Shown piece by piece: positions 60,635 through 64,000 of a stretch of 64,000 nucleotides of DNA. Numbering within the stretch: the stretch's first letter is position 1; every line of letters starts with the position of its first letter. Origin of the DNA: CAWACP01 sp963832965 (GTDB taxonomy: Bacteria; Acidobacteriota; Terriglobia; Bryobacterales; Bryobacteraceae). Location: contig CAWHVW010000002.1 in assembly GCA_963832965.1 (NCBI GenBank), positions 248,001 to 312,000 of the forward strand. Direction: 5' to 3'. The notes below the pieces were generated by a model, which worked only from the letters and a program-made list of their open reading frames with translations, made no database searches and was not told the origin of the DNA. Both the position numbers and the translations under genes were made by a program.

Positions 60635-62879
60635 CGCGGGCGGGCTGAGTTCCGGGAACACGGTTTTTGCGGGAGTGCCCATCGGCCAGCAAACCCTGCT
60701 GGGGAGCGACGTGTTTACTCCGGCGCTGTCGCTGACGAACTTCGGAGCGAAAGCGGTTACCGCGACGATCACCCTTGCGGTAACCAACGGGAACGGCCCG
60801 AGCGGGAAGAAGCTGGCCACGGTGACGGTGGCGGGCCAATCCAGCGTCACCGTTCCGCTTGGCGCGATGACGGGCGATTCGCAGATGCGGAATTCGTTTA
60901 TCGTGCAGTCGACCGGCGGGCAGGGGATGCTCTATGCGGGTCTGACGGTATTCGGCGGGACGACCTATCGTTCGGTGCAACTGCCGGGCAAGGACTGGTG
61001 GCGGCCGTATAACGGGGGCGCACATCCGTGGACGACGGCGAGCGCGACGAATTCGACGCTGCTGCTGTTCAACTATGCGGACACGCCGAACCAGCTCACC
61101 GTGGCGATCGGGACGGGCGGGATGCTCTGGCAGCAGAGCTACCAGCTTGCGCCCATGGAGACGAGAGCGCTGGACATCGGCAACCTGATTGCGACGGGGG
61201 CGAAGGACCAGAACGGCCAGGTGTTGCCGAAGACGGCGACGGCGGGGGTGGTGAACTGGTTCACGCTGGGCTTTGGTCAGGCGATGGGCCGGCTGCTGGT
61301 GTCACAGCCGGGCATCGGGCTGGCGCGAAGCTTCAACTGCGACACGGTTGAGGCGTATTGCGGAACCTCGGAGATGCCGAACAACAGCCTGACGATTCCG
61401 GCGTCACAGGGCGCGCCAATGGGTCCCTATGAGGTGGACATGTGCACCGCCGCAATGGGCGAGTGCGAGGGGGATTATGATACCAGCGCGCCAACGTCGA
61501 CGAACTGGAGTTCATCCAACACGTCCGTGGCGTCCATTCCGGCGAGCCAGGACGAGGCGGTAGCGGAGATCAGCGGCATCTCGGGCGGGTCGGCGACCAT
61601 CACGGCGAACGGGGTGACGGAAGTGCTGTACGACGAGATTGATGGTGAGAATTACGGTTGCGAGGCGCCGGGGCAATCCGGCGTTGCGAATGTGTATGAC
61701 CCCACTCCAGTGATTACTGGCGTCAGCCCAACCACGGGGTTCGTGGTCGGCGAAGCTGGCGCGGTGACGCTTACCGGTCAGAACTTTGGGACGAACAAGC
61801 CGCAGGTATCCTTCTCCCTTGGCGGCACGGTCACGGTCAGCTCGAATACCGACACGTCGATTCAAGCGTCGCTTACTGCCGCCAGCGCCGGAACCGGCAC
61901 GTTCACGGTCACCTCGGAGGGATACGACGGGCAATCGTTCAAATCGTCGTCGGGCCAGAACCAGCAGTCGGGCGCATCGCCATCGGTGGCGGTTAGCGGT
62001 CTCCCGCAAGTTTCAATTTCAGGTAGCTTGGGCGTACCTTTGAATGGGACGGGGAGCTACACGGTGACCGTCTCCGCGGGCAATTCGGTTTCGATCACGC
62101 TGTCACTTAAGACTACTTCGGGTTCCGGTTCGGCGACCTTTTCAAATGGGGGATCATCACAGACAATCACGCAAACGACCACCGTCACCGTCAAGGGAGC
62201 CGGGGCGAGTAGCACGGCCAATAACATCCAACTACAGGCTTCGGCAGGAAGCTCGGTCTTGGCCTCCGCGACATTTTCGGTTGTCTCAGTGTCGATCTCG
62301 CTGAGTTCGTCAGGAAGCCCGAGCCCCGATGACGGCGCTAGCACAGGCTACGAGAGCTATACCGGCAATACAACCCTTGGCCAGATCCTGGAGCATACGA
62401 GCCCCAACTCATGTAACGTCGGGGTGCAGCTACATGGAGCCGTCACTCCAAGTAATTACACAGGGACGGTGATCCTCCGAAGAACTATAAATGGGGCAGC
62501 GGGGTTCACGGGAACAGCCGGACAGACGTCAGTCAGCACCGGGAAGTCGCCAGGACAGGACGACACTTCCGGCGCTAGCCTCCTAGACAGTAGCCCCCAG
62601 TCTGGAGGATCGAATGGCGCAGTGTATGACCTTGACGCGCCTGGGACCGGCGCTGACGGAGACAACATAAATCGGGTTCGTTTCAACTTTACCGAGTACG
62701 CTGTCCTAGACGCTGTCACCAATACGCAATCGCTAGGCAGCCTCGCGTGGTACATGCGAGATTCCTGCGTCGAGAACCCGAACCCCACAAATGGCTACCT
62801 CGTGATGTTTAGCGCTGGCGTCTCCGGCGATAACACCGTAGGGAGCGGAACGACCAATTTGACTTGGAACTTACAATGA
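60621..62879 (+). pseudogene. 5'-truncated copy 2 of the Ig/TIG gene with a different C-terminal tip
   Basis: The frame is open for 752 codons, but the first ~283 residues of copy 1, including the signal peptide, are missing; the only in-frame start (GTG 60621) lies in the joined anti-sigma fragment. Residues from DAGGLSSGNTVFAG on match copy 1 closely. After SVAVSG the tip is different: QVSISGSLGVPLNGTGSYTV, then SGSGSATFSNGG, and at the end LAWYMRDSCVENPNP and GSGTTNLTWNLQ. It may be a silent donor of a tip, or simply a pseudogene. The stop overlaps the partner gene by 4 bp. Confidence 0.72.
60633..61993. repeat. 1361-bp direct repeat, copy 2
   Basis: Same sequence as 54228-55588, with scattered base changes and no net indel. 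The left border is a junction with an anti-sigma fragment; the right border is the switch to the second tip, marked by GTGGCGGT. Confidence 0.9.
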
Positions 62880-63493
62880 CAAAATCCCGCTTAGGCACGA
62901 TTCGAGCAGCCGCCCTCCTTTTTGCGATAGGCATATTTGCCGGCGCAATGCCTGCGCCTGGGCAGGAATGTAATCGGCTGAAAGGGGCAACGACGGAGCA
63001 ACTTCGGGCATTCTTGACGGTGCACACGCCTGACGACCGAACTGAACCGTTCTGCACTGAACTTGCACTTCGGACTCTCGGGGGCAATCGCGACACCGCG
63101 TCCGTTTCACTCATGTTCGAATACATGACCTTCAAGCGAGAACCGGACGATCTCGAAAAGTCAGGGATGATACACCGCATCGGTACTCCATACCCCGCCG
63201 TCGAAGCGCTTCAGGGATTCGGTCCCGGGAGTGGTGAGCCGCCTCAGGCGATAATCGCCGCCGTCCTGAATTACCTTTCGCAGCCCTTGACAGACCGTCA
63301 AAAGGCGAACGCCGTGGAAATTCTCGCCTACTATTACCGAGAGCAACCACCGGTCGGAGTACGTTACCTATTGGAGGAAAGTAAGAAACGAACCGGTTCT
63401 GCCGCTGAAGGAGTTAAATCGGCGGCGGAGTTGCTCGCACAGAATTGTCCGCGTAAATCACGCGAGAGCTGTCTCCAGGAACTTGAAAAATAG
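62876..63493 (+). CDS. Small exported protein, partner gene C (behind the copy-2 tip)
   Basis: A 205-residue protein with a signal peptide (AALLFAIGIFAGAMPAPGQ). It has a helical composition: ATTEQLRAFLTVHTPDD, CTELALRTLGGNRDTASVSL, PYPAVEALQGFGPGSGEPPQ, ILAYYYREQPPVGVRYLLEE. It looks like a short HEAT/TPR-like solenoid but is not similar in sequence to partners A and B. ATG 62876 overlaps the stop of the tip (ATGA). The promoter must lie upstream in the truncated copy. Confidence 0.72.
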   Translation: MTKSRLGTIRAAALLFAIGIFAGAMPAPGQECNRLKGATTEQLRAFLTVHTPDDRTEPFCTELALRTLGGNRDTASVSLMFEYMTFKREPDDLEKSGMIHRIGTPYPAVEALQGFGPGSGEPPQAIIAAVLNYLSQPLTDRQKANAVEILAYYYREQPPVGVRYLLEESKKRTGSAAEGVKSAAELLAQNCPRKSRESCLQELEK

Positions 63494-63527
63494 AGACCGA
63501 CGTTGTGAGAGGACTCTGCCCGGCGGC

Positions 63528-63786
63528 GATTCCGCAGTCGACCGGCGCGCAGGGGATGCTCTATGCGGGTCTGACGGTGTTCGGCGGGACAACCTATCGT
63601 TAGGTCCAACTGCCGGACAAGGACTGGTGGCGGCCGTACAACGGGGGCGCACATCCGTGGACGACGGCGAGCGCGGCGAACTCGACGCTGCTGCTGTTCA
63701 ACTATGCGGATACGCCGAACCAGCTCACGGTGGCGATCAGCCCGGTCTACACTTCCCTGAATTTCACCGACGCGGGTGGGTTGAGT
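63528..63786 (+). pseudogene. Scrambled core fragments of the Ig/TIG gene
   Basis: 63535-63737 matches 54501-54703 at constant offset (9034), with a stop (TAG at about 63601) and a few changes. Directly after GTGGCGAT the sequence jumps back to 54197-54245 (AGCCCGGTCTACACTTCC, then ACCGACGCGGG). The two blocks are in the order downstream-then-upstream. No function is possible; it is the trace of earlier duplications. Confidence 0.78.
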
Positions 63787-63916
63787 CATGCACAGCATCG
63801 AGGGGCCGGTGGACGTGGAGACGACGGGCGCGGTGGCGGTGACCGTAGAGCCGGAGGCTGGATCGAGTGCTCCTACGACCACGCCGATTATCGTTGCTCC
63901 GGTGGCTGGGTCGTAA
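63787..63916 (+). pseudogene. 3' end of a second anti-sigma gene copy
   Basis: The 130 bp from CATGCACAGCATCGAGG to the TAA at 63914-63916 matches 51344-51473, the end of the RskA-like gene, and is of identical length. The peptide is HSIEGPVDVETTGAVAVTVE and then PEAGSSAPTTTPIIVAPVAG. It is joined on its left to the core fragment. 63917-64000 shows nothing recognisable. Confidence 0.8.
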
Positions 63917-64000
63917 ATCCGCTACGACTCTGAAAAACGTAGTAAGGGTAGCGGCGCTTGTCCGAAGGCCACACTGTTGAGACGGTTCCTTTCTGCGTGG

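Noticed and set aside
58551..63493. HEAT-like partner genes as proven immunity proteins
   Set aside because: No toxic domain can be recognised in any tip, so a toxin/immunity reading remains a hypothesis and is not used as an annotation.

Overview
The window is GC-rich bacterial DNA. Its gene content points to an Acidobacteriota member of the Bryobacterales/Solibacter type. The reasons are several ECF sigma/anti-sigma pairs wired to envelope genes, an ADOP-type FtsX permease tail, DUF4097/DUF5668, DUF3300 and DUF4331 exported proteins, a penicillin acylase, and many dispersed palindromes centred on CATGG. The taxon is an inference. No rRNA, tRNA or CRISPR array was seen.

Layout. 1-1.05 kb: ECF sigma factor with a membrane partner and a cut-off exported gene. 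1.26-6.96 kb: a fatty-acid beta-oxidation operon (fadN-fadA-fadE type) ending in a small P-loop kinase. 7-12.2 kb: exported thioredoxin-like protein with a damaged tail and a 128-bp tandem repeat, DUF192, GNAT and a large beta-helix protein. 12.3-16.4 kb: brnA with a ruined brnT, a SLOG-like protein, a ComF-like phosphoribosyltransferase with an in-frame stop, and priA. 16.6-18.8 kb: fumarylacetoacetase (tyrosine catabolism) with a conserved partner. 19-26.9 kb: DUF3300, a bacillithiol-transferase-like protein, an esterase, a broken exported gene, mazEF-like and vapBC-like modules, RMD1 and ssb. 27-32.8 kb: exported proteins and a sigma/anti-sigma/B-box/DUF5668/DUF4097 envelope-stress operon with an internal 78-bp tandem repeat. 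33-36.4 kb: flippase-like protein, nrdR and rpoD. 36.4-45.4 kb: a frameshifted gene, a higBA-like module, an M48 protease/beta-propeller fusion flanked by a duplicated tail of penicillin acylase, the acylase itself, a CorC/HlyC-like protein, and an Xre antitoxin with a frameshifted RES toxin. 45.5-51.5 kb: hydrolase, AlkD-like, DUF4331, TPR, and sigma/anti-sigma. 51.7-64 kb: a vanadium haloperoxidase, then a rearranged array.

The array (53.4-63.9 kb) is the most unusual part. A 963-residue exported protein with Ig-like and TIG domains is followed, with an ATGA overlap, by a small exported protein. A second copy of its core (1361 bp, no net indel, about five amino-acid changes) lacks the signal peptide and carries a completely different C-terminal tip, again with an ATGA-coupled small exported partner. 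Between them lie an IS256-family element and two orphan tips, each directly followed by a HEAT-like exported protein. Fragments of the neighbouring anti-sigma gene are fused to core fragments at both ends of the second copy. The layout of core, exchangeable tip, cognate small gene and displaced orphan tips resembles polymorphic tip/partner loci, but no function can be assigned from sequence alone.

A second theme is decay. Toxin genes of two toxin-antitoxin modules are broken while their antitoxins are intact, and several genes carry one-base lesions. Three of these sit in homopolymers, so read-level checking is needed before calling them true pseudogenes.
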